Notes under the pieces: model-generated
Told to the model about the DNA's origin: nothing
The model's input: the letters and a program-made list of their open reading frames with translations, nothing else
Databases searched by the model: none
Shown: positions 20,581 through 35,500 of the stretch, one piece after another
Layout of the letters: each line of letters starts with the position of its first letter
Numbering within the stretch: position 1 is the stretch's first letter
Program-made: the position numbers and the translations under genes
Source: Cheilinus undulatus
Lineage: Eukaryota; Chordata; Actinopteri; Labriformes; Labridae
Reading direction: 5' to 3'
NCBI RefSeq assembly: GCF_018320785.1
Contig: NC_054873.1
Span: 25,200,196 to 25,264,195 of the forward strand
Length of the DNA stretch: 64,000 nt

Positions 20581-23500
20581 CTATATGATAGAAAAAAAGA
20601 CAATTGTTGAAATTCATTGTGCAAAAACAACATCTTAAACCAAAATGATGGTTAGGATTGATTATTCTCACCCAAAAGGCCCAGTTCACCCATTAAGGAG
20701 TCCAGGTCCACGGTAAAGTTCTCATTCTCAGCAGGCTCCATTTCAACTTCCTTTTCATTTTCCTTTCCTTTTCCTTTTTCCTCTTTTTCTTCCTCCTTAT
20801 TATCAGCATCTCCCTTGCCGTCTTCTTCATTTAGCTCTCCATCTTTCTCCTTTTGTTCACCCTCTTCCTTCTCAGCTTCATTTCCTCCATCTACCACTCC
20901 TTCCTCCTGTACATTGTCCTCAGCGTCTTCCAGTTCCTTACCAATCTCTGGGAGACTGTCACTGGTCCTTTCAAGAACATCTAAATTGTTTTCCACATCC
21001 TCCTCTTCCTCTTTCTGCTGCTCCTCTTCTTCTTCTTCCTCTTCTGGTGGGGCCTCAATCACAATGTCTACAGGAGATGGGAAGTAGGGGGTGGAGCGTC
21101 TCGGAGACTGATATTTGGCACGTGTTTCTTGGTCTTGATTCAGGAGAAACTCCATCAGAATCATGTTCTCTTTTTTCAGTTGTTCCCGCAGAGATCGTGG
21201 TACATCTGGGATCATCCAGGCAACCAACAGGCTGAGGAACATGGCGAGGTTCTGCAGGGTAGATTAGAAAGAAATCTTAAAGGTTTACTTCATATTAAGT
21301 AGAGCATGCTTTGAGTTGGTGCTACCTTTTTAAAAGGTATCTATTTTGTTGTTGTCCTGAGGGAAATCCAGTTTAGCAGGTATAAAGGAACACAGTTATA
21401 GAAATAGGTTGACATTAACCTTTTTAAACTGATCAAGCACGACTGATTCAATTCAGAATCAAAGTTTCACTTAGTCAAAGTTATTTTTGAAGCCACACTT
21501 TCTGTCAGCATTTATGCTAAAACTGGCCGACTCACTGCAGGTCTCAGACTTTTAGTGCTGCTATAATCCTTGACCTTATTACATAAAAATAATCCCAATA
21601 TGTTCCATGTAGAGTGAGGTATACGGATTTTGTATCTGGGATAAATAAATCACTGTCATTAGATCGTGAACTGGTATAAGCAGATAAACTTAGTTCAGAT
21701 GTATCGGATCTTAAGCAGGCCCGCCATGTCCCTATTTCTATAACACTTACTTACTGCACAGTTAAAAACACAAAATAACACCATATTTTAAAATAATTGG
21801 TCTCTGCTATTGGTTTTCTGATGGAACAACAAAAACAAACATTGCACACAAATAAAAAGCTCATAAATAATGGGTGAGATCTCCTTTTAGCCTTTATATT
21901 CTCTTTGTGTTATTTTTGACCTATTTTCAAATGTTCTTATCAAATAAGAATGGGTTTCTTTGATGTACTCACCCAAAAATAACATGGATGGTTCCCTACC
22001 ACACTTTGCAAACACTCTACATGATCAGTCCATGCAATGAATTATGGGTGTTTTATAAAAACATATAGCGTTAGTTATCTACATGGGTAAAACTTGGACT
22101 TAAGTCAGCAAAAAAGATGCAACATTGAATTATATGATATATCTCATGCTTTATAACAAGACAAACCAGGCAGAGTATGTTTTGGCCTTTGAGGACAAGA
22201 AGTGTGATTACGTGCTGTCATTGAAAAAATAATCAATATTTCCAAAACAGTATTCTGATAAAACTTTGCAAGGACCCTGTTGGTGATAATCCATCATTAA
22301 ATGTTCATGTGTTCAAGATTTTAATCAAAAATATTTCATTTTTTGGCTTAATTTGACACTAAAAATGCTTACTGAGGTTACAGAATTACATGGACTATAA
22401 ATTATAAAGAGGAGTTTAAAATTTGTGTCAGAAAGCTGAAAAGTGTAAACACAGAAAAGGGTGATAAATTGCACAAATGCTTAAAAGCGAGGAAAATCAA
22501 ACCGGGTCATTTTTGACCTGCAAGGACAACGAGTGGGAATATTTTCTGCCATTAAAATATATTCATGGTTTTAAAAAAAAAAACAAAACATTTTTACAAA
22601 GAATTTAACATATACCAGTCTCTAATCATAAATTATCAAATGATCCTCTAAATGCAACCAGAGGGGAAAAAAATTAAAATTGTTATAATTTTAAAACTCA
22701 AACACAATGAATAATCTCATGTGAATGATGCATAATGGCCATAAATTTGAGTAAAAGTGTGAATGTTGTGTTTAATAGATGAAATGGAGCTGAAGAAAAT
22801 TATGTGACACTAACATAACAGACACTTTATGTTATCATGCTTTGAAAACCGTGAAGCCAGGGTGGGATTGACCTGCAGAGACAACAAACATGTAGTCCAA
22901 ATAAAGAAAACACAAGGGTAAAAACCAACATTACCATAAACACATTCATAAATATTATATTTTTACCTGGAAGAAAATGACAAAAGCCAGTTTTGCTGCC
23001 AGCATGGACCAGTACTCTTTGGAGAAGCTGTAAGGGTCAGGGTCCCAAGGTGAGTCTCTGTAGTCCTTATATCTGAAACCCCCAGAGAGTAAGAGTATTA
23101 GTGTGGAGGAACTTAGATCACATGAATGAACATCACTATGGCATGGTAATTCCTGGAGAGATTAGTGTTCGTACAATCCCTGCTATAAATGACACATTTT
23201 ACACTTTCTGAAAACTCCAGAGATGTTTAGCATTTAGGTAAAGTCACAGTTAAGCTGCAGGGCTCAAGGATTTACAGGAAAATCCAGGTATGTCAAGGTG
23301 AAGAGTCACTCTGACCTGCACATGGAGATGTTGGAGGGTGGCGCAGTGCCTGGTGGAAAGTTGCTGACATTGAAGTAGGCCAGAGAGTGCTCTGTGTAGC
23401 CGTTCATGGTGCCATTAACACTGTACATGTACTGGTAAACCATTCGTGGAACAAACTCTGATGTGAAGGAGATGACAAATGCCTGTAAAGACATAAAAGA

Positions 23501-26500
23501 CAAGAAAATGGCAAGACTGTACAACAGTAAAGACCCACTAGATTCAGCATTACAATGAATTCAACTTTACATAGAAACTTCCATGATATATTTTTCATCT
23601 TTTACATACTTTATTTACGAAAGATTAATATCAGCATTGATTTTTAATTCAAATGGCTTTTTAATTTGCTGTTGTTCTTAAAGTCAGATTTATGTGATTT
23701 TAGGGACAACCTGAAGCAGTGAAAAAAGTTAGCACATTTGACTTTAACAGGTGCCAAAACACTTAAACTGCTTCAGCTAGGCTGAAATATTGCATTTGCA
23801 ATCAGATTGTACATCTCCTAAGATTCACCTCCTACGTCTATAAAAATGCTGCATCTGTGTTGACAAAGACAAGGATTACTGATAATACATACATGAATTA
23901 GTTTGTCGGTGTTGTCTCACTAAAAAAATCAAACATTTGATGTAAAATCATGATGAATATAATCTAGAATTACAAACCCTTCCTCTCCTTTACAAAGCAT
24001 TTAAATTTCAAGGTAGCATCATGTTGCGAGGAGCTCTTAATGCCCTCTCACCAGTCTAGACTCTCCAAAAGCAGTCTGGGACACAGCCTTAATTTTCTCA
24101 CTATTCTCCAGTGGAACAATCTTTATGATCACGTCTGGGGTGTAGACATGGCCGAACATGTGCCTTCTGATGACACATATAGATAACACTGACTGGCCTT
24201 GGACCAGTTCCTAATATTTCTGCTATAGCTTTACAATTTTATTGTTATTAAGGAGATCTGAGGCACTCAGAGGGATAGTTAATAAAAAGCCTTTATTTCA
24301 TCAGGGCCATGGACTCATAAAAACATGCCAGTGTGTTTTTAAGAGTCTGTACCCTGATGAAATAAAGGCCTTTTATGAGCTGTTGCTCTCAGTGCCTCTG
24401 TGGAGCCCCACACTGAAGAGAACCAGAGATGCACGTCTTTTCAAATATTTTTGACATTTTTCATCACCCATGCTGGTCCCTGCATCTGATTTTTGATGCC
24501 ATCTGGGATTAAATAACAAAAAATACATATATTATGATAATGATTTATAAGCCCACAAAGTAACTGTTCCCAGCTTGAGTTAGACATCAGTGCACCCAGA
24601 GCCAGTGAGGGAGACACAGACATGGACTTTAAAGCGCCCTGTAAGATTCTCCACTGCTGAGAGCACTGAGGAATCTTTTTATAGTAAGTTCCTGTTTGTG
24701 ACCCCATTGACAGTGTCACTGGTTTCCTACTATTAGAATCAGTGACTACAGCTTGATAAGACATGGCAAACAAGAAACAGATCAAGGATTAAGAGGTCTA
24801 CCAGCAAACACAAGTGTGAATTCACACTTTTTAAAGCTTTATGAGGGAAGAAATACACTTCAAACATTTACAAGACAAACACTCACTGTAACAAAACATA
24901 AAAAAAAGAAATGAAAATCCAATCATGGCATCCTGTTTAACAAGACATCAGCTTTAACTACAAACAAGAACAAACAAAGACAAAACTTAATGTTATTAAG
25001 TTAATACTTGATGCTGTCAAAATGTAGACAAAAAGGGATAGTCACTCTAGCAGTGTGGTCAGTGCGTTTACATGCACAGTAGAGTCAAGCTATGCTTATG
25101 GCTTGATGGGGTCATTTAACTGGACTAATGTCCTTATCCTAGTATACATGCACAGAGGGACAACTGATTAATAAACCGGAGCATGTCCACGTCCACTGCA
25201 GTAGATGGCAGTATGCCAACTTTCAACTGGTTACTGATAATTGATTTGATTTGATTTTATAATTGTGTCATGCATATTAATACAAAAATACCAGAAAACA
25301 AAAGTAGACGCATGGGAGAATAATACTAATGAAACAAACTATCCTGACATTTCTTCCAAACCAACTTATAAACATTGGAGTAAAAAACACTCCCTCCTGT
25401 CATCATCATTGCTCCAAAATATTACAGGGTTTTGAACAAACATTTCATTCATCAGATGTGATCTTAACTCTTCAAATACATGGCGATGTAGAAAAAAATG
25501 AGATCCATTCTTCACTTCTCCTTAAGCCTCTGCTCCTCTGACATGTTTTTAAACCTGACAACTCCAAGAGCCAGAGGAAGGGTTCCTGCTCTCAGCTGAG
25601 CAACCAAAGATGTCTGACTTCTTGTAAGGTTGGCTTTTTGACCTATAGTGGGATGTGATTGGTTTGGAGGTGTGGCATCTGCTGAAAAGCCGTACCTCCA
25701 CACAGTTTGACTTTTTTTCTCATGTTACTCTCACAGCACTGAGCTACTTAAAATATACTATGACTTTTGGCCACGACTCAAAATGATGCGTCCTCAAATG
25801 GGTACTTCTTGGTTGTAGTGGAAAAGAAAATCCCCTGCCGCACTGAGCTTCCATGCCAAACCAAGTAGAGCCATAAGGCAAAAGTTTGAAGAATAAAGAA
25901 TGCTGCATATAACTATTGATTGTTTCTTGTTTAAAACATTTTATGGCTATATTTTAACACTACAATTATATGAAATAATCTAAAAGATTTTGAAACGATT
26001 TTAAATGAGGGTCTACTTAAAGGGGACATATTATGCAAAGATCACTTTTTCAGGCTTTTCTAACAAAAATATGCTCATATATTCTCATATGTTAAGTTGT
26101 GCTTCCTTCCTCCTTGTGACTCTTCCTCACATCTTTCTTTCAATTCTTTGCTGGGTGGCGCTAAGACTTAAGGAAACAACACAAATAAGGGACGCAAGGG
26201 TGCCAACAGAGGGATTGAGAAGGACCTATGATAGAAAGTCGAAAACTGTTTACACGAGGAACGATGAAAAGATGGACAAATTTTACAACTCTGCACATGT
26301 TGAACATACTTGATGTTTCAATTCTGTTTTTGGAACAGAAGCAATTCATGCTATCCCTCTAGCCTATGATGTCATCTAAAGGCAGGCCTCAATGTGACTT
26401 CTGCTTGCATTCATGCTTATCAACTTCTGGGTCAAAATCTGCACAGAAACATTGCAGCATGCTCAGAACACTTAGCCCAGCCTGATTTTACTGAGATGAG

Positions 26501-29500
26501 TACTTATAAGATTAAATAATTAGCTGTAGGTGTGTTAGTCTGGCCTCAATTTGCAGATCCAGTCAGACTAACACAATAATAATAATAATAATTTTTTCCA
26601 ACTGCATGTAAACATACTGACTCGCTATTAAAGGGGAATACCAGACAGACTGACTCACTCAGACACACTTACATTGGTTATGACAGAGAACTTGCTGATT
26701 CCACAGAGAATGTTGTACCAAATCCCTGAAGAGAGCATGTCCATGCAAAGAGACGGAGAGAAAGAGGGAAGTGTTTTGAATTGTGTGTGCGTAAAAGCGT
26801 GTTTATATGAAGGAAAAGTGACAAACAGGCAAACATGAAGACAGAGACAGACAGGGACAGGTAAAGGAAAGGAAGAGAAAGTAATTAAAAGTTCCAAGAA
26901 AGCATTTTTTCACATCCACACAGAGAGTGACAGAGTGGAAATGTCCATGCGTGATCCATACCTATGTCTTTACACCTCACAGCATCGGGCCGTCGGATCT
27001 CAGTGACAAATTTTGCAGCATCAAGACGAATCTCAATGATGTTGTTGAGTAGAGCAAATGCTGGTGCCAGTGGGAAAGACGCCACAAAGAGAGACACAAA
27101 CCCATACTGGATCACTGCAGACAAGGAAACAGGAAGACATGGTTGAAATATAAATAAATAGCTTTCATTTTCTGTGACTTAATAATGCAGGACTGGGAGA
27201 GGCTCACTCATTTCCATGTACTCTGGGGCCACTCCTTCATAGGGCTCAAGGATGAAATCCTTCTCAAATTGTTGCTTTGGTCTCTTCTCTTCCTCTTCCT
27301 CCTGCTCCTCCTCTGCTTCTCTTTTCTTTCCTTTTTCCTCTTGCATTGTTCTGTACATATTTTTCAGCTTTCTGTAAAAACAGACAGTAGTTTTGAGGAA
27401 GGAAAGAATGGGCTGTGCATTTTGTAAACAGATTTGTGAAAAATGCTTGCTTTAAATTTCTAAAAAAAACAAAACAAAAAAAAACCCATGTATTGAAAAT
27501 ACTTACGGTACAAGAACTTCAAACACATTATTTTGGATGAGCTGCTTTCCGAGCATGATCATACTGAGCTGGATGCACAGCTCAATGAGGCAGCCAGGTG
27601 GAGCACACTGGGAAAAAAGATTTTTTCTCTCACTAAATTGAAGAATATTTACAAAGCATAAACAGACACAGAAACAATAACAAAAATAATGTGTGTAACT
27701 GTAACTACCTCCTCCATGCGATAGTCTCCAAAGATGTAAATATAATCACCAGGCCGTCCAACAAACCTGCAGGATGAGGGGACAGAGCCATATGATGAGG
27801 TATAAAGAAAAACAAGGCAGTAAATTCATAGTAGTGATACCTTATAAAAGAAGACACACACCTGCCCTTAAAGAAGGCCACGTAGAAGATAGGTGCAAAG
27901 GCGTTCATGGATTTGAGAAAAAAAGACTTAAAAATGAGCTTCTCTTCAAACTCTTCCTTTGTCTTTGGAAGTTCTGTTAGAAAGGAGACACAATGATTGA
28001 AGACACTGTGATGCACACAATATGTTTTTTTCATCAATCAGTGATTGAATTTATCCAAACATATGTTTCTTCATCAGTAAGGTGGTCTTTCATGTTGAAA
28101 ATACTTGTTTTGAATAGAATTATATCCAATTACAGCTTTGTATTTTCAAACTTAACACATTGTGTCAGATCTCATTATGAATAGGAAAGAGGAATTCCTC
28201 TGGGTTTTTAGGTTTCTTGGTACATAAAGTATTTATGTAATTTACATAAACACAGTGGGAAGTTGGAAGGGTAGGTGCTGGGAGGGCTATCAAGATATTC
28301 AAATCTTGCATGAGCATATTTCATAATTGATTTACCACTTTGTTCCTTTATGTACTGTCTGCAAAAACTAAATAAAAGATCTGCTAAATAAAAAGATTTT
28401 GGTCTCAAAGGATGGAGCGAAGACATCCATAACAACAACTAGCAAATCAGACAGAAACTACAGCAAAGAAATATGTCGAGTAGCAAGTGTGCAAAATATG
28501 GAGAGAATACACAAAAATGGTAAGATTAATCTACATTATTTGGTGTTTCAGTTGAAATTAATGACTTCAATGCAATTAAGCAAATACAATTCATTTATGT
28601 TGTCCAACAGGGATGAGAAGGATAAAGAAAAGACAAAGATTTCACAAGATTTTAGCTCAATTATAGCCTGACTGGAAAGTCATAGGGGTTCAGGCTTGAA
28701 AATGCCCTGAAAATCTGTTGTTTCATCTTGTGTAGCGTGTAAGAGTGACTGACACTCTAGGATATATCTGAGACACCTCACGACCACTCCCTACAGAAAG
28801 TTTAGCACTTTAGATTTTTGTCCTTACTCCGAAAATTTGTTACATGACTTCAGTGAGGTTGCCCATTAAGAGCACAGAGCGATCTTCATGTGCAGCACTC
28901 AGAAAGTGTAAACAAAACAGAGCAAGACAAGAGATGGAGTTGGTGCTGTGAGGTGGAACAATGAGGCAGAGGAAAGTTTGTCGAGCTCTGGCAACAACAG
29001 CCTTTATGATGCATTATTGAGGAACTACCAGAAAAAAAAAATGTTGGAGAGAGATAGCAGACATACTCCAGCAACCTGGTGACTGTGGTTAGCATTAGCA
29101 TCAAGCTAGATTATCTTCACTGAAATGTTTGGATGGCCATACAAAAATTGCACAGCATTTAAGTATGTTTACAGTCAACTTTCTGGGTGTAGTCTAGATT
29201 CACCCTCCTCATTCTACTGTCATTATTTTGGTTGTGAGGACTGATCAGTGGGCACTGTGTAGTCTGGCATGCCTGTTGGTCACGTCACTGCACAAATTCC
29301 TGGCTCTGTGATCACCTAATCTGATATAGTGACTATTGCAACTGTTAAATAAATGATGCAGTCTGAGCCAGCATTAAGCAGGTTAGTTGTGCTTTAGTAA
29401 ATTCTCTACATAGTTACAGAACTACACTGCAAAAGAATCATACTAAAATCCTGATGAATTAATTATTAAAGTGTAAAACTTCCTCTGATATAGATTGTAT

Positions 29501-32500
29501 AATTTTTGGCGAAAAAATGCAAAAAATGGTCAACAAAAACCACTGAAAAACTAGATTAAACAACTGTGTAGTTAACTGATTTCAGTGCTGGCCACATTTG
29601 AATATTGTATTACATTTGGCAATGACAGCAATACTATTACAACTTAAAGACATTATATGCTGTATGCTGTGATGGAGGTTTTGCAAGTTGGCGTTAGTAA
29701 GCTAGTTTCAATTGGAATAGTTATGTCACACAGTCCTGGCAACCCTTCATTGCAAGACATAAGACTTTCCTTTATGATGCTTTATGTTATAACAGAAATG
29801 AATAAACTACCCAGCTCAGTCAGCCAGACGGCGATGGCTCCATAGACTTCCTCCAGAACGAGAACGATCAGCATGTTCAGGACAATGCCCGTGGTGGTGA
29901 CGGTCATCCTCACGCTGGCCTTGGCATCATGATCAGGGTTCATGGACCACACGGTTAACATGCAGATACGATAAACTGCCACTCCAACCACCGCTGAGAA
30001 GGTTACAAAGATCTGAAACACACAGCAACATAAAGTAAGTTACCAACGTGGTGTAGATATTTTCTTTGACAATATGTTAGAACAAGAGCTTTATATTGCT
30101 AAACATAACTTTTTCTGCAATTTTCTCTTATTGTTTTCGCAATTTCATGTATCTGTCTGTTTTTATTTTCTAGCTATAATAAAGTCTGTCTTAAAAACTA
30201 GAATAAACTGGATTGTGAGAAAAAATTAATAGTACACAGACCATAACAACCCAGCGGTGCCACAAACTGACTGGCTCCATGCCAAGTTGCATAGATGCAG
30301 TAATTTGTGCAAAAGGAGCTCCAACCAGTTACTGAGTGCATAAATGAGAATAATTTCTAGAAGGTCAGCATTCCCGTATCATAAATCCTTATTTGGACTG
30401 ATGTTTTGTCATGTTCTAATATTTTGAGATGGTTGGTTTTTGACTTTTTGTGAGCTGTAAGCCTTAATTATCAAACTTAAAACAAAAAATTTTTGAAATA
30501 TTTCACTTTGTATGTGATTTATCTAGAATATATGGAAGTTTTACTTCTTCTATTAAATCACAGAAAAAAGTACTCTTTCACGATATTCAGTTTCTTGGAT
30601 GCACCTGTAAACAGTATTGCAGAACCAGTGACGGAATTTTGTAGATAAATGAAAAAATAGATGGATAGAAATGCCTGGACTCTTCATGACAAGAAACAGA
30701 GTCACAGAGAGATTTATTGTGTAGTTAATGGAGGTAAGAAGATAGAAAATATCATGAGAATCAAATGACCATACCAGTAGTAGTAATGTAGACACATTGA
30801 TGATGTAACCTTTAAGGTGGTCCTCGATTTCCAGGGACTCTGGTTCTCGCTGTCAAGAGAAATACACACATTACTTTGGTTCACAGAAAAGGCCCTCCTA
30901 CACTGACAAATCCTTTAATGTATGCACACAGTATGTAATGTGTAGTAATCTCCAGCACATGTTTTGCCCACACTTTATGTTTACTGTCTGGCAGGTGTAT
31001 GTGTGCTGTCTGAAAGAGGAAGAAATCCCCTCCCCTTCCTCCTCTCTCCTTCCTTTCCTCTCTCCATCCGTAATCTGGGCTAATCTGGGGCAGGTAAGCA
31101 GCTTTGGACTCAACCACCCACTGTAGGTAAGGGGGGTTTCCTGTGCAAGCACCAACACATACGCATACTGGGATTTTTATTTGATCACAAATCGATTCAT
31201 TTTGTTTGACTTTGCAAAATTGTGCTGGAAACTTTAAGCTCAATTAAAATTCAAATTGTACAAGAACTGAATCAGTGTTAATTTTGTCGACTAAAACTAT
31301 GACTAAAATTATTCGTCGACAGCCTTTTTTTCCATGACAAAAACTAGACTAAAACTAAAAGACATTTTGTGACTGAGACTAAAATAAAAAATAGCTGCCA
31401 AAATTAACACTGAACTGAACGTAGTCTGATTTTACTTTTCTGGGTTTAACAAACCTAGACCGGCTGTTGAATTTGTTCAAACAGCAACCGTTGTCTATCT
31501 TCACTATGTGCAGTGTGATTGTAGGAGGGAGCAGTGTCTTAGCATCTGTTAATAAACAAATTTAAATCCCACCCAACCCCTCACCATCCCGCCGCCTCCA
31601 TATGTGTCTGATCACAGTAAGCAGTGATACCTGAGAGGACAGCATCTGGTCTGTTTCTCCGTCCACATTACTCGCTGCTTGAGTCATCTGCAACAGAATT
31701 AAGACACAGATTAAGGAAACAATACCTGTAAAAGAGGCTGTTGAAGCATATCAGCAGTTTTTGTTACAAGTCCTAAAAATGTTTTACAACACTCAGATAT
31801 GATACCTTCTTCTTTGACTTTGCTCTCACTTTGGCCTTTTTCTCCTTCAGAGCCTCCTCATATTCAGGCCTCAGCTCCTCCTACAGCACAGACATGCACA
31901 GATTATTACCAACCCACAGATAATAAACACAAATGCCAAAAAAAATATATTTATTTAACTACTTTTATCTCAGTTGTTCACAACTTTACAAGTCTTAAAA
32001 CCATGGCTCCTAATCAACCTAAAAATGCAGATTCACGAAACAGAGGAAAATATTTGCTTCCATTTTTCGACAGATGTTGCACATCATTAGGACCTCTGAT
32101 ATAGTCAAAGATTTTATATCTGTAGCCCTAAGGGAGCAAAGTCTCCCACCTAGCAGTAGGACTGCAGGAATTTGACCAAAATGATTATCATGATTTTTTG
32201 ATCAACATTAAGATGATTATTTATCATTTTTTAATACTTTTTGTATTCCTTAAGATTTATTTAAAAACAAATACATATTGTGAATCATCAGATACCTGGG
32301 CTGAAATGGGACAAAAATTTGATTAGGCATTTTTGGCCCAGATCAGCCCCCAACAACTGGCAAATATGAACAAGCAATAAGTACTGAGTATTGAGTAGCT
32401 ACAGAGGAAGTGTACAGTAAAATATGCCCTTTCCTTGAGAGAATATGGATCTCCAACCAGGTTGTTCAGGTAGTGACACCTTTATAAAAAACAGTGGCTC

Positions 32501-35500
32501 ACTTTAGCTACGTTAGCTTTAGCTAAAGCTAACGTAGCTTCTCTAGCTACACAATTAACATTACTACATAAGTCAGTGTAGCTAGGCATGCTATTAATGT
32601 GAACTTTACCAACTGAGCTAAAGCTAACTGAGCTACTTACCTATGTAGCAATGGTTTTTCAGGTCAGGCTTTTAATATTAAGTATTGGTTTCTTTACCCT
32701 TACCTTAACCCTTACCCTAACCCTAAATGTAACTTTATCCCAATATTATTTTGAAATTTTTAGTGTTTTTTTCTGAGATATACAGCATCTCAGATGAACA
32801 GCCTGTGAGAGTGGCTGTCAGAAATGTGAGGTCTACAGCTAGACTGTCCTGGAGAGACAATCTTGGGTTTTATTAACATTTTCCTCAAAAAATTTTTAGG
32901 CTGATCTTTTTCTTATTTTCAATCTTAAAAAACATATAAACATAGACCAATAAATACCAATGCTAGAAAAGAGATAGCAGATGTGAGTACAGACATTGGT
33001 GAAGTAGCAAATTGGCCCACCTGCATTCGGTCCTTCAGGCAGCAGAGGGATTCAAAAAAGAGAAACAAAGACACAAATAGAGAGTGAGAGTTGTGTTTTT
33101 CTGCATGTGTGTTTACATTGTGACCCTGCTGCGTCACCTTATCCAGCGAGCGCAGTGCTTTAAGAACACCAATCCCATTACAGACCCTTACAGGGCTAAG
33201 AGTCATGGTAATACATGTGTGTATGGGTAGTTATATTTGTGTGTGTGTTCAAGAGAGGGCAAATGATAATCTGTGAGTCAACCCTTAACCTGTCACTGTC
33301 GTCAGAGCAGACCAAGGTAAAAATAGGTTAACACTATCACCCTAACTGACCTTGTATTTAAACAATCAGCGGTTATTGTGGATGTTTCACTTGTCATAAT
33401 TCATTAATTGTCAAATAATACACTATAGTTTGTTTTACAGTTTGTTCACAGTGTATAATTTTCTTGAATTCATTTTATACCTCCTCATCCTCCAAGCTGG
33501 TCACATCCCAGGTATGTTTCAGACACATCTGTCGCCTCTTCCAGTGCTCAAGGAAACAGGCAGCTACATGATGACACAGAGGGAATCGGTTAGAAATCAC
33601 AGCCATTTATATGTGATTAATCCAGACCTTTTGACTGAACTTATTTAATTGTTCACACAAGGAAGCCCTATGTTCTAATGAAATTTAAGCTCTGACATCT
33701 GCTGTTTAATGTCTTTTCCCAGGTCAATCAAATTAGAAGTCAATCAAATTGACTGTTGCTTATCCTGCTAGTGCCTATTCAGTTAATCTATTCAAACAAA
33801 GGTGCTGCAATGTAATCAGGAAACTGTACTGAAAGTATATTTACCCCACAGTGACATAAAAATGGCGAAGAGTGCAGTGGCTCCGTTGTCGAACAGGTAT
33901 GACGCTCGGGCCAGAGAGCACACCGTACTCAGCTGCCAGTAGTCACAAACACCATCACACAGCGGACACATAGTTATGTTCAGGTTGTCATCACATGTCT
34001 CCTGGCTGGAATATAAAACAAACACAAAGGATTACATAAACACATCTGTGACGATAATATAACTTGAAAACATGCATAACATTGTTGTTTCTGTGTCTGC
34101 CTACCTCGGCACATTGGTGTCCACTGTGAATATGCCGTACAGGAAGACAATGATGCCCAGTACAGAGGGAGGAATGAGGAGCTGAGTATAAACACCCAGC
34201 CAAGCAAAGTACAACCCAATTTGCTCTCCAAAGTACTTCCTGATAAAATAAAAGGGAATTGGTTAAGCCTGACGGGAACACAGCATTCAAATCAGACTGG
34301 AAATTCTTTTCAGACATTCTTAACTGTTATTTTCACCCACCTCAGACTAGATTTATCTATCCACCAAGAAAATCATAACAACATAAAATCCTAAAAGCAC
34401 TTGTTACCCTGTAGGAGGATAATCTTTGAAGTGTCAGAGCCACTTTCTATGTTTGGCCCCACTGGTATGTTTCTATAGCCAATAAAATCAACCATCTGTT
34501 AGTTCAAACATTTATAAAACTTTGGGCCAGATTCATAAGAAAGAGATTGCACTCACTAATAGCATCTGATTACTGCTGCAGTCTGACCCATCTTAGCAGT
34601 CTATCCCCAAAACAATAAGCATGAATTGCATGCTGGTGCCAACGCGCCCACAAAGTTTGACAGCTGTATTTGCAACTGTCTCTGTGCAAAGATCACAGTA
34701 GACATGACCATGAATTACAGAGAAAGTGTGGAGCTGCAGACATGCATCCAAACTCCAGTCAAGAAATCACACCCGCCACAGAGCTGCATATAGAAACTGA
34801 TAGAAACCAAAGCACTGATATATATTTATTCTTATGGATGCTCAACAAATAGCATGATGGTTTGCTTTTTTATTTACAGCAGCAAACGCCTGCATTTCAG
34901 GGGATTACACTGAAGATGGGGTTGTTATGATGGCTTCAGAAAAACAAAGAAACATTTCTAACCATGTCAAATGGTATATTTTACTCATATTTTTTTTTAA
35001 AATGAAATCTATTAAATTAGTTCAAATTAAAAATAAAACTTTAGTTATGCAGCAAAATTTTGCAAAATTAAAGGAAAGTTTAACAAAATCCAGAAATGTA
35101 AATTTAATCAATGTTTTGTGTGAAATTTTATAATTTAACCACCCCAGGGGACAGCAGGAGACTCTTGTCTTTCACACTTTTATTTTGGGGGTTGCAGGCT
35201 TTAAAGTTTTGAAATCCCTGTCTTATATGATGAAATAGTACTAGACAGGCATTAGTTAAAACAGCAAGACAGCCATGCACGCGTGCATATACACACAAAG
35301 TAATAATCAATGCATCTTAATCAATGCAAGAGACTTGCATAAATGAAAAGCACAACAAGTGCAAAGAGATTGGATATTTTCCATGCTGGAGAATTTCCTG
35401 TAGGCCTATTAACATTCATTATCTGGAGCTGTCTGTGGTTCTGAAAGCCAGTTAACCATAACATAAAGAGCTCTTCAGCACTCCTGCTCCTACTCCTGCA

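Noticed and set aside
20815-21087. Ser/Phe-rich plus-strand frame
   Set aside because: It is the antisense of the Glu/Lys-rich acidic block of ano2; the composition is an artefact of GAA/GAG codons read backward.
25329-25703. Short open frames on both strands in an ano2 intron
   Set aside because: They have no splice context, no family resemblance, and overlap on opposite strands.
32697-32727. Interstitial telomere as evidence of chromosome fusion
   Set aside because: Only about five degenerate units, in an ordinary intron; short telomere-like stretches arise by chance and repair.
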